From assembly GCF_029351045.1 (NCBI RefSeq), contig NZ_JARKIN010000001.1, positions 3,894,501 to 3,958,500 of the forward strand: DNA of 64,000 bases, in the 5' to 3' direction. The notes below the pieces were generated by a model. The model searched no databases. It worked only from the letters and a program-made list of their open reading frames with translations, and was not told the DNA's origin. The stretch comes from Streptomyces sp. WMMB303. Lineage in GTDB: Bacteria > Actinomycetota > Actinomycetes > Streptomycetales > Streptomycetaceae. The position numbers and the translations under genes were made by a program. Shown piece by piece: positions 16,691 through 26,554 of the stretch (position 1 is the stretch's first letter; each line of letters opens with the position of its first letter).

Positions 16691-18097
16691 ATGAGTGACG
16701 ACCAGGGATTCAGCCGGCGTTCGGCACTGCGCACCGCCGGTGCCGCGGGTGCCGGACTCGGCATCGGCGCGCTGGGCACCCCGGCGGAGGCGGCGCAGGG
16801 GGACGCCTCCGCCGCCCGACAGAGCGCGAGCACCGCGGCACCGCCACGCCGCGGCCGCACCATGATCGGCGTACCGTTCGAGCAGCGCAGCACCATCCGG
16901 GTCGGCCTGGTCGGCCTGGGCCGGCGCGGCGGGAGCATGATCGACCTGTTCCTGGCGCTGGAGGGAGTGCAGGTGGTCGCTCTGTGCGACCCGGTGCGGG
17001 AGAAGACCGAACGCGCGGCGAAGAAGGTCACCGATGCCGGACAGCCCGCTCCCGCCCTCTACACCAAGGGGGACCACGACTTCGAGAAACTGTGCAGGCG
17101 CGGCGACCTCGACTTCGTCTACGTCGCCACCCCGTGGGACTGGCACTTCGAGATGGCCAAGGCCGCGCTGACGGGCGGCAAGCACGTCGGCGTCGAATGC
17201 CCCATCGCTCTGGAACTGGGACAGTTGTGGGAACTGGTCGACCTCTCGGAGCGGACCCGCAGGCACTGCATGCAGTTGGAGAACTGCGTCTACGGCCGGA
17301 ACGAGATGCGGGTGCTGCGGATGGCGCACAAGGGGCTGTTCGGCGACCTCCTGCACAGCGCCGGCGCCTACCTGCACGACCTGCGCGGACTGATGTTCGA
17401 CCCCGACTACTACGAAGGACCCTGGCGCCGCAAATGGCACACACGACTGCGGGGAGACCTGTACCCGAACCACGGTTTCGGCCCCGCGGCCAACTACATG
17501 GACATCAACCGCGGCGACCGGGCCGTCCGCATCGCGACCTTCGGCTCCCCCTCACTGGGCCTGGCCGCCTACCGCGAGGAGCACATGCCGCCCGGCCACG
17601 AGAGCTGGAAGGAGACGTACATCGAGAGCGACATGTCGATCAGCCTCGTACAGACGGCCAAGGGCCGGGTCATCCGACTGGAGCATGACGTCTCCAACCC
17701 GCACCCCTACTCCCGGATCAACACTCTCGGCGGCACCATGGGAGTCTTCGAGGACTACCCACCGCGCATCTATCTGGAACCGGACATGTCAGGTGACCAG
17801 TGGGGCGACTTCGGACAGTACAAGGAGCACGACCACTGGCTGTGGAAGGAGCACGCCGATCCGCCCGGCGGGCACGGCGGCATGGACTACATCATGCTGT
17901 TCCGGCTGACGCAGTGCATGCGGCTGGGGCTGGTGCCCGACTTCGACGTCTACGACGCCGCGACCTGGACGTCACCCGTGCCGCTCAGCCACGCCTCCAT
18001 CAAGGCCGAAGGCACGCCGCAGGAGATCCCCGACTTCACCCGCGGGCACTGGAAGAAGAAGCGGCCGGGGGTCGATTCGGAGAAGCCGGAGACCTGA
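16691..18097 (+). CDS. Gfo/Idh/MocA oxidoreductase, GH109-like, Tat-exported
   Basis: Product of 468 residues. The N-terminus SRRSALRTAGAAGAG is a Tat signal, as in GH109 enzymes that carry tightly bound NAD across the membrane. A Rossmann fold follows (VGLVGLGRRGGSMI, then ALCDP), then the GH109-type stretches ATPWDWHFEMAKAAL, RRHCMQLENCVYGRNEM, NHGFGPAANYMDINRGDR and SHASIKAEG. GH109 enzymes cleave alpha-N-acetylgalactosaminides by NAD-dependent oxidation and elimination. The true sugar here is unknown. It is divergent from the amylase gene and could share its control region. ATG at 16691 follows GGGAG. Confidence 0.88.
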   Translation: MSDDQGFSRRSALRTAGAAGAGLGIGALGTPAEAAQGDASAARQSASTAAPPRRGRTMIGVPFEQRSTIRVGLVGLGRRGGSMIDLFLALEGVQVVALCDPVREKTERAAKKVTDAGQPAPALYTKGDHDFEKLCRRGDLDFVYVATPWDWHFEMAKAALTGGKHVGVECPIALELGQLWELVDLSERTRRHCMQLENCVYGRNEMRVLRMAHKGLFGDLLHSAGAYLHDLRGLMFDPDYYEGPWRRKWHTRLRGDLYPNHGFGPAANYMDINRGDRAVRIATFGSPSLGLAAYREEHMPPGHESWKETYIESDMSISLVQTAKGRVIRLEHDVSNPHPYSRINTLGGTMGVFEDYPPRIYLEPDMSGDQWGDFGQYKEHDHWLWKEHADPPGGHGGMDYIMLFRLTQCMRLGLVPDFDVYDAATWTSPVPLSHASIKAEGTPQEIPDFTRGHWKKKRPGVDSEKPET

Positions 18098-18140
18098 GCG
18101 GGGGCACGCGAAGACACCGGCTCGGCGCCTGAACCGGACG

Positions 18141-18171
18141 GGCCGGGCAGACCCGCGCAGCGCGCCCGGCC
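18141..18171. terminator. Hairpin between convergent GH109-like and L,D-transpeptidase genes
   Basis: GGCCGGGC (18141-18148) pairs with GCCCGGCC (18164-18171) around a 15-base loop between two convergent stops. Confidence 0.5.
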
Positions 18172-18178
18172 TGCCGTT

Positions 18179-19015
18179 TCACCTCCCGAGCGTCGCCCGG
18201 TCCCCCATCACCACCACGGGATGCTTGTCCGGGTCCAGCGTGCGCAGCAGCGTCCGCATGCCGGACTTGGACAGGCTCACACACCCCGACGTCCCGCTGC
18301 CGTGATCCATGTGCAGCCAGATACTCCCCCCCTTGGCCTTGCCCTGCGGGCGGGTCGGGTCGAGGGGGGAGGTGCCGGTGACACGGTTGTAGTCGATCGC
18401 GATCACATGGTCGAAATCGTGCCGGGTCTTCTTCGGCCAGTACGAGGGCGGGGTGAACGCCGACGAGTGCGTGTAGGGCAGTTCGGCCTCGCTCTCCGGC
18501 AGTACGCCTCCCGCGTCCGAAAGCGTGAAGACGCCGACGGGGCTGCGTTTGTCACCCTCGTGGTGGTCTGTCGTCCAGCCCTTCTTGCCGTTGTGGCCGG
18601 CCCAACGGTGCTCCTCGCGCCACTTTTTGCCATGCCGTGTGTAGAGCCGCACCGTGGCCTCCGCCGCGTCCTCGCCCTTGCCCTCGACGGCCACGACCTG
18701 GCTCGTGTCATCGGGGATCCTCGACTGCAGCCGGTCACCCACCCGGGGGATACGGGTGGGGTTCTCGGCCAGTTCGGCCTCCGCCGAGTGCTCAGGCGCC
18801 TTCGTCCGCTTCGGGCCGCCCGAACCACCTTCGTCCCCGGCACCGCCCCCGCATCCGGAGAGCAGTACGGCCAGCGCGGTGCCCGCCGCGGCGGCCGCCA
18901 CCGCCCCACCGACCGCGCCCCGGCCGCGGGCCCCGCCGATCGGCGCACCCCGGGAGAGGTCCTGGGCGGCCTCCGGCCGGACGGTTCCGTCACCTGTACG
19001 TCGTGCCCCACGCAT
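18179..19015 (-). CDS. L,D-transpeptidase (YkuD) lipoprotein
   Basis: Product of about 278 residues. A long basic N-terminus, a hydrophobic Ala-rich segment and the lipobox LSGC predict attachment to the outer face of the membrane. The C-terminal half is a YkuD catalytic domain with the active-site region WLHMDHGSGTSGCVSLSK, where the Cys of SGC is the nucleophile and the upstream His its partner. These enzymes make 3-3 peptidoglycan cross-links or attach proteins. The start at 19015 is preferred because GGAGG lies eight bases before it; in-frame ATGs at 19021 and 19030 are alternatives. It is divergent from the ABC exporter pair. Confidence 0.85.
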   Translation of the reverse strand: MRGARRTGDGTVRPEAAQDLSRGAPIGGARGRGAVGGAVAAAAAGTALAVLLSGCGGGAGDEGGSGGPKRTKAPEHSAEAELAENPTRIPRVGDRLQSRIPDDTSQVVAVEGKGEDAAEATVRLYTRHGKKWREEHRWAGHNGKKGWTTDHHEGDKRSPVGVFTLSDAGGVLPESEAELPYTHSSAFTPPSYWPKKTRHDFDHVIAIDYNRVTGTSPLDPTRPQGKAKGGSIWLHMDHGSGTSGCVSLSKSGMRTLLRTLDPDKHPVVVMGDRATLGR

Positions 19016-19201
19016 GCCCATGCCCTCCATCCTCGCATTGGCCGGAAATACGCCGCCGTCCGGGAAATCCCGTTGCAGACGCGGCAGCGACCCGGTGGGA
19101 TCGGCGCACGCCCGCGGGATCCGTACCGCCTGCCCGCATACCCCTTCCGCCGTTCCCCCGCCGTCCCGTCCGTGCGGTTCCCGAGCCCCTTGGAACGCGT
19201 C

Positions 19202-21130
19202 ATGCAGATCCGCGACCTTCCCTACGACGACCCCGGCGAACCCGATGTCCGTTCGGGCTTCCGGCTGCTCCTGTGGCTGGGACGCATGCAGTTGGGCGGC
19301 CAGTGCAAGGCGCTGGGCTGGGGAGTCGTGCACCTCGCCTCGATCGCCTCCTTCCCCGCCGTCGCCGGGCTGGCCGTGACCGCGGTGGTGAACCGCTCGG
19401 GCGGCGACCTGGCGCTGGCCGCGCTGGCGATGGCCGCCGTCACGATCACCGTGACGACCGGGGACACCCTGCTGCACAGGGCCGCCGTCACCAACTGGAT
19501 CACCGCTGCCGCACGCATCCAGCAGCTTCTGGCACGCCGCACGGCGGCTTTGGGCGCGACCCTCACCCGCAGAGTCGCCGCCGGCGAGATCGTCGCCGTC
19601 TCCACGGGTGACATCGAACGCATCGGATGGTGCGTCGAGGCGGTCTCACGCTTCAGCGCCGCCCTGCTGACGACACTGAGCGTCTGTGTCGCGCTGGTGG
19701 TCTATCAGCCGCAGCTGGGTCTGCTGGCCTGCGCCGGGATGCTCGCACTGGCGCTGACCGTGCTGCCGCTGCTGCCACGAGCCACCCGGCGCGCCGACAC
19801 GCAGCGGGAGCGCGCCGGGCGGGCCACCGAACTGGCCGCCGACACGGTGGCCGGGCTGCGGGTACTGCGCGGCATCGGTGGTGAGGAGCTCTTCCTCACC
19901 CGCTACCGGCAAGCCTCGCAGCAGGTGCGGCACGCGGCCGTGCGCACGGCCCGCATGTGGTCGTTCATCGAGGCGATCCAGGTCGCACTGCCCGGACTGC
20001 TGCTGGTGGCCGTGGTCTGGTACGGCACCCGACTGGCGCTGCACGGGCACATCGCCGTGGGCGAACTGGTGATGGTCTACGGCGCGATCAGCTTCCTGCT
20101 GGTACCGCTCCAACTCTTCGGCGAGTTCGCCATGTCGTACTCCTTCTCGCGCCCCTCCGCGGCCCGCGCGGCACGGGTACTGGGACTGCGCCGGCCCGGC
20201 GAGGAACAGCACCCGGCGACCGCATCCCCCATCCGGTCGGACCTACAGGAGCGGCCCGCCCGCGCCGGCTCTGCCGACGTGCGGGAGGGGTTGTACGACC
20301 CGGCCACGGGTCTGCACGCCCCGGGGGGTCTGCTGACCGCCGTGGTCTGCGGCGATCCGGACACGGCAGGGCACCTCGCCGAACGGCTGGGCGGGCACCC
20401 GGCCTCCGCCGCCGGAGCGGGGAATGCGCCGCCGCAGTCCGCGGCCGGGGAGCGAGCCGACCGGGAACAGGCCCAAGAACGCAGGAGAGAAGAGGCCTCG
20501 GTACTTCTGGACGGCACACCGCTGGACGCCATGCCGCTGATACAGGCCCGGGCCGCTGTGCTGGTGCAGGACAAGGACCCGGTGCTGCTGTCCGGCACAC
20601 TTGCCGATCTGCTGGACGTGCCCTCATCCGGCACGGTGGAAGCCGGCCGGGCACTGAAGGCCGCCCAGTGCGCCGACGTCCTCACCGCGCTGGTGCAGGG
20701 CAACCCGGACGCGGCGGACGATCCGATGCGGGCCAGGATCACCGAGCGGGGACGCTCGCTCTCCGGAGGGCAGCGGCAGCGGCTCGCGCTGGCACGGTCG
20801 CTCCTGACCGATCCGCGGGTACTGGTGCTGGACGAGCCGACCTCGGCCGTGGACTCGCACACCGAGGCGCGCATCGCCCGGGAACTGACCACGCTCAGAT
20901 CGGGCCGGACGACGGTGGTCCTCACCTCCAGTCCCCTGCTGCTCGAGACCGCCGACCGGGTGGTCTTCGTGCACGGGGCCAGGGCTGCGGCCGTCGGCAC
21001 GCACCGGGAACTCCTCAGCTCCGAGGACGCGTACCGGACCGTCGTCACCCGGGCACCACAGCCCGACGCCCTGCGGCCGGCCGGGCCGCGGGCCGAGCAC
21101 GCGCAGACCGAGGGAGTCGGACCCGCATGA
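19202..21130 (+). CDS. ABC exporter half-transporter with degenerate Walker A and H-loop
   Basis: Product of 642 residues: exporter-type membrane domain (residues about 20-310) and a nucleotide-binding domain. The Walker A position reads VVCGDPDTAGH instead of GxxGxGK(S/T), and the switch-His position reads LTSSPLLL with no His. In contrast the Q-loop (VLVQDKD), signature LSGGQRQRLALARS and Walker B VLVLDEPTSAVD are canonical. It therefore cannot bind ATP normally in its own site but can supply a good signature motif to a partner. The stop overlaps the next gene by four bases (ATGA). ATG at 19202 is the first codon giving a normal exporter N-terminus. Confidence 0.88.
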   Translation: MQIRDLPYDDPGEPDVRSGFRLLLWLGRMQLGGQCKALGWGVVHLASIASFPAVAGLAVTAVVNRSGGDLALAALAMAAVTITVTTGDTLLHRAAVTNWITAAARIQQLLARRTAALGATLTRRVAAGEIVAVSTGDIERIGWCVEAVSRFSAALLTTLSVCVALVVYQPQLGLLACAGMLALALTVLPLLPRATRRADTQRERAGRATELAADTVAGLRVLRGIGGEELFLTRYRQASQQVRHAAVRTARMWSFIEAIQVALPGLLLVAVVWYGTRLALHGHIAVGELVMVYGAISFLLVPLQLFGEFAMSYSFSRPSAARAARVLGLRRPGEEQHPATASPIRSDLQERPARAGSADVREGLYDPATGLHAPGGLLTAVVCGDPDTAGHLAERLGGHPASAAGAGNAPPQSAAGERADREQAQERRREEASVLLDGTPLDAMPLIQARAAVLVQDKDPVLLSGTLADLLDVPSSGTVEAGRALKAAQCADVLTALVQGNPDAADDPMRARITERGRSLSGGQRQRLALARSLLTDPRVLVLDEPTSAVDSHTEARIARELTTLRSGRTTVVLTSSPLLLETADRVVFVHGARAAAVGTHRELLSSEDAYRTVVTRAPQPDALRPAGPRAEHAQTEGVGPA

Positions 21131-22968
21131 GCCCGCAGAGCCACCCGGTGACGGACGACCGGACAGCGGGTGAGGCACGCCGCGGTCCCCGGTTCGGCGT
21201 ACCCGAGCCCGGCTACGACCCGTCGGCCCCCGAAGACGTCACGATCCTTCCCGTCGGCTCCTCCGCGACGGTCCGCAGCTATGTACGGGAACTGCTGCGC
21301 CGGCACCGGCGGGCCTTCGCACTGCTCGTCGGCGTGAACAGCGGCGCCGTCCTCGCCTCGACCGTGGGGCCCTGGCTGCTGGGCGGAATCGTGGACGGGC
21401 TCGCAGCCGGACGGGAGGACCTTCAACTGGGCCGGGCCACCGCCCTGTTCGCCCTCGCGCTGCTGGTGCAGACGGTCTTCACCCAGCAGGTGCGGGTGCG
21501 AGGTGCGATGCTCGGCGAGGAGATGCTGGCGGACCTGCGCGAGGACTTCCTCGTGCGTGCGGTCGGACTGCCACCGGGCGTGCTGGAGCGGGCCGGGACC
21601 GGCGACCTGCTCTCCCGGATCACCACCGACATCGACCGGCTGGCCGACGCCATGCGCAAGGCGGTGCCCCAACTGGCGATCGGCCTGGTCTGGGCGGCGC
21701 TGCTGGTGGGGGCGCTGTGCGTCACGGCACCGCCGCTGGCCCTGACGGTGCTGCTCGCCCTGCCGGTACTGCTGGCGGGCTGCCGCTGGTACTTCCGCCG
21801 GGCTCCGCACGCCTATCGGGCGGAGGCCGCGGGCTACGCGGCGGTCGCCGCGGCGCTGGCCGAGACGGTGGACGCGGGCAGGACGGTGGAGACGCACCGG
21901 CTGGGCTCCCGCCGGGTGGCGCTCTCCGAGCGCCGGGTCGCCGAGTGGACCGCCTGGGAGCGCAGGACCCTGTGGTTGCGCACCGTGCTCTTCCCCGCCG
22001 TCAACCTCAGCAACATGCTGATCATGGGCGGTGTGCTGTTGCTGGGCGGCGTCTTCGTGCTCCAGGGCTGGATCGGCGTCGGCCGGCTCACCACAGGTGC
22101 TCTGCTCGCGCAGATGCTGATCGAGCCCGTGGGCCTGATTCTGCGCTGGTACGACGAGCTCCAGATCGCCCAGGTCTCCCTCGCCCGGCTGGTGGGGGTC
22201 CGGGAGATCGAGGCGGAGGGCGGGGAGGGCCCCGCGCCCCGCGGCAAGGACATCCGCGCCGGCGGAGTGCGGTTCGGCTACCTGGCCGATGTCGACGTCC
22301 TGCACGGGGTGACGCTGGATGTGGCCGCCGGCAGCCGGGTGGCGCTGGTCGGGCCCTCCGGAGCGGGCAAGTCGACACTGGGACGGCTGCTGGCCGGGAT
22401 CTACGGACCGCGCCGCGGCGAGATCACCCTGGGTGGGGCCGCGTTGAGCGAGCTGCCGGCGGAGGAGGTGCGCCGCCATGTGGTGCTGGTCAACCAGGAA
22501 CATCACGTCTTCGTGGGTAACGTGCGCGACAACCTGCTGCTGGCCCGGCAGGACGCCGAAGATGCCGAGCTGTGGGCGGCGCTGGGCGCGGTGGACGCCG
22601 GCGACTGGGTCCAAGCGCTGCCGAACGGGCTGGACAGTGCGGTCGGCTCCGGCGGGCTGGCCGTCACCCCGGCGCAGGCCCAGCAGATCGCACTGGCCCG
22701 CCTGGTACTGGCCGACCCGCACACACTCGTCCTCGACGAGGCGACGTCGCTGCTGGACCCGCGTGCTGCCCGGCATCTGGAGCGTTCACTCGCCCAGGTC
22801 CTCGAAGGGCGCACCGTGGTGGCGATCGCGCACCGGCTGCACACCGCACACGACGCGGATGTCATCGCGGTCGTGGAGGAAGGCCGCATCAGCGAACTGG
22901 GCAGCCACGACACGCTGGTGTCGGCCGACGGCCCCTACGCCGCGCTGTGGCGCTCCTGGCACGGCTGA
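21127..22968 (+). CDS. ABC exporter half-transporter with degenerate signature motif
   Basis: Product of 613 residues: exporter membrane domain (from about residue 55 to 340) and a nucleotide-binding domain with canonical Walker A GPSGAGKST, Walker B TLVLDEATSLLD and switch His in AIAHRLH. The signature position reads AVTPAQAQQIALARL instead of LSGGQ. It complements the upstream half-transporter: its ATP site would be completed by the partner's LSGGQ. Translational coupling through the ATGA overlap supports a heterodimer. The substrate is unknown; heterodimeric exporters of this type commonly move drugs, peptides or siderophores. Confidence 0.9.
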   Translation: MSPQSHPVTDDRTAGEARRGPRFGVPEPGYDPSAPEDVTILPVGSSATVRSYVRELLRRHRRAFALLVGVNSGAVLASTVGPWLLGGIVDGLAAGREDLQLGRATALFALALLVQTVFTQQVRVRGAMLGEEMLADLREDFLVRAVGLPPGVLERAGTGDLLSRITTDIDRLADAMRKAVPQLAIGLVWAALLVGALCVTAPPLALTVLLALPVLLAGCRWYFRRAPHAYRAEAAGYAAVAAALAETVDAGRTVETHRLGSRRVALSERRVAEWTAWERRTLWLRTVLFPAVNLSNMLIMGGVLLLGGVFVLQGWIGVGRLTTGALLAQMLIEPVGLILRWYDELQIAQVSLARLVGVREIEAEGGEGPAPRGKDIRAGGVRFGYLADVDVLHGVTLDVAAGSRVALVGPSGAGKSTLGRLLAGIYGPRRGEITLGGAALSELPAEEVRRHVVLVNQEHHVFVGNVRDNLLLARQDAEDAELWAALGAVDAGDWVQALPNGLDSAVGSGGLAVTPAQAQQIALARLVLADPHTLVLDEATSLLDPRAARHLERSLAQVLEGRTVVAIAHRLHTAHDADVIAVVEEGRISELGSHDTLVSADGPYAALWRSWHG

Positions 22969-22981
22969 TCCGCGGCAGGGG

Positions 22982-23006
22982 CCGCCGCGTATCGGGGCCG
23001 CGGCGG
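22982..23006. terminator. Hairpin between convergent ABC exporter and hydrolase genes
   Basis: CCGCCGCG (22982-22989) pairs with CGCGGCGG (22999-23006) around a nine-base loop in the short gap between convergent genes. Confidence 0.55.
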
Positions 23007-23009
23007 GGC

Positions 23010-23804
23010 TCAGCCTATGAACCCCAGGGCCACCACGCTCCCGGCCCCGCTCAGCACCATGAAGGCCGGCATCAGCACCGCGTTCTCGACCCGGGCTCCG
23101 GCCCGGAAGCGCATGAACCGGGGGGTACCGAGCGGATACCACCGCTTGCCCGCTATCGGGATGGGCCACAGTATCGGGCAGCCGGAGATCGTCAGAGCGT
23201 CGCCGATGTTGTGCACCATCGCGCCCAGCACGATCGGCAGCCCCATCCACAGGTACTCCTGGCCGTCTCCGGTGAACAGCCAGTCCGCACCGTTGCCGGA
23301 CTTCTCCAGCAGACCGGTGAGGATCCAGGCGCACGCGGCTCCCAACAGCCACACCAGCACGTCGCTGGAGACCCGCGCCATCCGCCACAGCAGGCCCTCG
23401 ACCGCGAGGACCACGTGGATGAAGAGGATGACCAGCACCGCCCAGCGGCCCCACACGGCGGCGGCCGCGGAGAAGCCCGCACCGATGAGGAGCGCCCAGG
23501 GCCAGGTGTGGGTGAGGGTGCGGTGCCCTCCGGAACGGCGCCGCTCGCCACCGGAGCGGGTGCCGTTGTAGACGGCGGCGGAGAGCTTGTCCACCACTCC
23601 GCACAGCAGGCGGGAGAGGGGGCCGAAGGCCCGGGAGATGGTGGCGGACTTCTGGTCGAGGTCGGGTGCCAGCGCCGCCCCGGCGCACAGCAGCGCGCCG
23701 ACCACCACCACCGTCCAGGGCATCGGATGGTCCAGCAGCGCCGCGGCCGCCCCCACCCCGAGCCAGGCAGCGGCTCCCGACAGCGAGTGCGCCGGTCCCA
23801 TCAT
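23010..23804 (-). CDS. YdjM-like metal-dependent membrane hydrolase
   Basis: Product of 264 residues. The N-terminal MMGPAHSLSG with its early His, the DLDQKSAT motif after the second hydrophobic segment, GHRTLTHTWPWALL and MVHNIGDALTISG with C-terminal PI are the hallmarks of the YdjM/LexA-regulated inner-membrane hydrolase family (DUF457). Several transmembrane helices alternate with these His/Asp motifs, which probably bind a metal at the membrane surface. The reaction is unknown. It is divergent from the helicase gene at 23974. Confidence 0.82.
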   Translation of the reverse strand: MMGPAHSLSGAAAWLGVGAAAALLDHPMPWTVVVVGALLCAGAALAPDLDQKSATISRAFGPLSRLLCGVVDKLSAAVYNGTRSGGERRRSGGHRTLTHTWPWALLIGAGFSAAAAVWGRWAVLVILFIHVVLAVEGLLWRMARVSSDVLVWLLGAACAWILTGLLEKSGNGADWLFTGDGQEYLWMGLPIVLGAMVHNIGDALTISGCPILWPIPIAGKRWYPLGTPRFMRFRAGARVENAVLMPAFMVLSGAGSVVALGFIG

Positions 23805-23973
23805 GCGTATCCCCGCCCTGTTCCTCGTATCGCGTCGGCCGCGGCCGACGCGGGGCCCACCCCGTGGCCGCGCTGCCGCCGTCGGCAGCTGATGCCCGTT
23901 CGGCGACACAGCGTAGCGCCAGGTGATCTTCGAGAGCCCACCGGTTCCCTGATCGTGCCGGGCAGCAGGCAGT

Positions 23974-26502
23974 ATGGGGGGCGTGACAGCCACCCTTATC
24001 GACCAGATGCCGAGCGACGCCGATCCCGATGCCCTCTTCGAGTCCTTCTCCGGATGGGCGGAAGAGCGGGGCATCTCGCTCTATCCCGCCCAGGAGGAGG
24101 CACTGATCGAGGTGGTCTCGGGGTCGAATGTGATCCTGTCGACCCCGACGGGATCCGGCAAGAGTCTGGTCGCGGCGGGAGCGCACTTCGCCGCGCTCGC
24201 CCAGGACAAGGTGACCTTCTACACCGCGCCGATCAAGGCACTGGTCTCGGAGAAGTTCTTCGACCTGTGCAAGCTCTTCGGCACCGAGAACGTGGGGATG
24301 CTCACGGGGGACGCGTCCGTCAACGCGGACGCGCCCATCATCTGCTGTACCGCCGAGGTGCTGGCGTCCATCGCGCTGCGCGACGGGGCGGACGCCGATG
24401 TCGGCCAGGTGGTGATGGATGAGTTCCACTTCTACGCGGAGCCGGACCGGGGCTGGGCCTGGCAGATCCCGTTGCTCGAATTGCCGCAGGCGCAGTTCGT
24501 GCTGATGTCGGCCACCCTGGGGGACGTCTCGCGTTTCGAGGAGGATCTGACCCGGCGCACCGGCCGCTCCACAGCCGTGGTGCGCTCCGCGACCCGCCCG
24601 GTGCCGCTGTCGTACGAATATCGCACCACGGGTCTCACGGAGACACTGACCGAACTGCTGGAGACGCATCAGGCTCCCGTCTACATCGTGCACTTCACCC
24701 AGGCACAAGCCGTGGAGCGGGCCCAGGCGCTGATGAGCATCAACATGTCGACCCGCGCGGAGAAGGACGAGATCGCGAAGGTCATCGGCAATTTCCGCTT
24801 CACGACGGCCTTCGGCCGCAACCTCTCCCGTTACGTGCGGCACGGGATCGGAGTGCACCACGCCGGAATGCTGCCGAAGTACCGGCGGCTGGTGGAACGG
24901 CTGGCCCAGGCGGGGCTGCTGAAGGTCATCTGCGGCACCGACACCCTCGGTGTCGGCGTCAATGTGCCCATCCGGACCGTCCTGTTCACCGCGCTCACCA
25001 AGTACGACGGCAGCAGGGTGCGCACCCTGCGCGCCCGCGAGTTCCACCAGATCGCGGGCCGGGCCGGCCGAGCGGGCTTCGACACCTCGGGCTTCGTCGT
25101 CGCGCAGGCGCCCGAGCACGTGATCGAGAACGAGAAGGCGCTGGCCAAGGCAGGAGACGATCCGAAGAAGCGCCGGAAGGTGGTCCGCAAGAAGGCCCCG
25201 GAGGGTTTCGTGAGCTGGGGCCAACAGACCTTCGAGAAGCTGATCGCCTCCGATCCGGAGCCGCTGACCTCCCGCTTCAGGGTGACGCACGCGATGCTGC
25301 TGTCGGTCATCGCGCGCCCCGGTGACGCCTTCGCGCAGCTGCGGCGGCTGCTGGAGGACAACCACGAGGACCGCCGAGCCCAGCTGCGGCACATCAGGCG
25401 AGCCATCGCCATCTATCGCTCGCTGCTGGACGGCGGCATCGTCGAGCAACTGGAGGAGCCGGACACCGAAGGAAGGCGGATCCGGCTGACCGTCGACCTC
25501 CAGCAGGACTTCGCGCTCAACCAGCCCCTCTCCACCTTCGCGCTCGCCGCCTTCGAGCTGCTGGACCCCGAATCGCCCTCCTACGCACTGGACATGGTGT
25601 CGGTCGTCGAGTCGACGCTGGACGACCCGCGCCAGATCCTCGCCGCCCAGACGAACAAGGCCAAGGGCGAAGCCGTTGCCGAGATGAAGGCCGACGGAGT
25701 CGAGTACGAGGACCGGATGGAACGGCTGATGGACATCACCTATCCGCAGCCCCTCGAAGAGCTGCTCTTCCACGCCTACGGCCTCTACCGCAAATCCCAT
25801 CCCTGGGTCGGGGACCACCCCCTCTCCCCCAAGTCGGTCATCCGGGACATGTACGAACGGGCGATGACGTTCAGCGAGTTCGTCTCCTTCTACGAGCTCG
25901 CTCGAACCGAGGGCATCGTGCTGCGCTATCTGGCGAGCTCCTACAAGGCTCTGGAGCACACCGTCCCCGACGACCTGAAGTCGGAGGATTTCCAGGACAT
26001 CATCGAGTGGCTCGGCGAGATGGTGCGCCAGGTCGACTCCAGTCTGTTGGACGAGTGGGAGCAGCTCGCCAACCCCGAGGACGAGACGGCTGAGGAGGCC
26101 CAGGAACGGGCCGACCAGGTCAAACCGGTCACCGCCAACCCCCGTGCCTTCCGCGTCCTGGTGCGCAATGCGATGTTCCGACGGGTCGAGCTGGCCGCTT
26201 TGGACAAGCTCTCCGAACTGGGCGCCCTCGACGGGGACGCGGGCTGGGACGAGGACGCGTGGGCCGAGGCCATGAACGGATACTGGGAGGAGTACGACGA
26301 GCTCGGCACCGGGCCAGACGCCCGCGGCCCGCGGCTGCTGCGGATCGAGGAAGTGCCGGAGGACCGGCTGTGGCGCGTCCGGCAGGTGTTCGCCGACCCG
26401 CGCGGCGATCATGACTGGGGTATCTCGGCCGAGGTGGACCTCGTCGCCTCGGCCGAGGAGGGCCGCGCGGTCGTCGAGATCACCGACGTGGGCCCCATGT
26501 GA
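23974..26502 (+). CDS. DEAD/DEAH-box RNA helicase with DUF3516 C-terminal domain
   Basis: Product of 842 residues. Superfamily 2 helicase core: motif I TPTGSGKS with Lys63, motif II DEFH (VVMDEFHFYAEP), motif III SAT (LMSATLGD) and motif VI QIAGRAGRAG. The C-terminal half is the actinobacterial DUF3516 extension (HPWVGDHPLSPKSVIRDMYE and the closing ISAEVDLVASAEEGRAVVEITDVGPM region). The core resembles Ski2-like RNA helicases, suggesting a role in RNA turnover or structure. The ATG at 23974 is used; the GTG at 23983 is possible. The TesB gene follows 52 bases later, so the two may be cotranscribed. Confidence 0.88.
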   Translation: MGGVTATLIDQMPSDADPDALFESFSGWAEERGISLYPAQEEALIEVVSGSNVILSTPTGSGKSLVAAGAHFAALAQDKVTFYTAPIKALVSEKFFDLCKLFGTENVGMLTGDASVNADAPIICCTAEVLASIALRDGADADVGQVVMDEFHFYAEPDRGWAWQIPLLELPQAQFVLMSATLGDVSRFEEDLTRRTGRSTAVVRSATRPVPLSYEYRTTGLTETLTELLETHQAPVYIVHFTQAQAVERAQALMSINMSTRAEKDEIAKVIGNFRFTTAFGRNLSRYVRHGIGVHHAGMLPKYRRLVERLAQAGLLKVICGTDTLGVGVNVPIRTVLFTALTKYDGSRVRTLRAREFHQIAGRAGRAGFDTSGFVVAQAPEHVIENEKALAKAGDDPKKRRKVVRKKAPEGFVSWGQQTFEKLIASDPEPLTSRFRVTHAMLLSVIARPGDAFAQLRRLLEDNHEDRRAQLRHIRRAIAIYRSLLDGGIVEQLEEPDTEGRRIRLTVDLQQDFALNQPLSTFALAAFELLDPESPSYALDMVSVVESTLDDPRQILAAQTNKAKGEAVAEMKADGVEYEDRMERLMDITYPQPLEELLFHAYGLYRKSHPWVGDHPLSPKSVIRDMYERAMTFSEFVSFYELARTEGIVLRYLASSYKALEHTVPDDLKSEDFQDIIEWLGEMVRQVDSSLLDEWEQLANPEDETAEEAQERADQVKPVTANPRAFRVLVRNAMFRRVELAALDKLSELGALDGDAGWDEDAWAEAMNGYWEEYDELGTGPDARGPRLLRIEEVPEDRLWRVRQVFADPRGDHDWGISAEVDLVASAEEGRAVVEITDVGPM

Positions 26503-26554
26503 GCGCGGCACCGCGCGTGCCGACCGCCTTGGACGCGAGAGAGGAACGCACGAG

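Noticed and set aside
20077..22776. Long minus-strand frame (about 900 codons) opposite the ABC exporter pair
   Set aside because: Composition is His/Gln/Arg/Pro-rich as in antisense shadows, and it overlaps two clear ABC genes.
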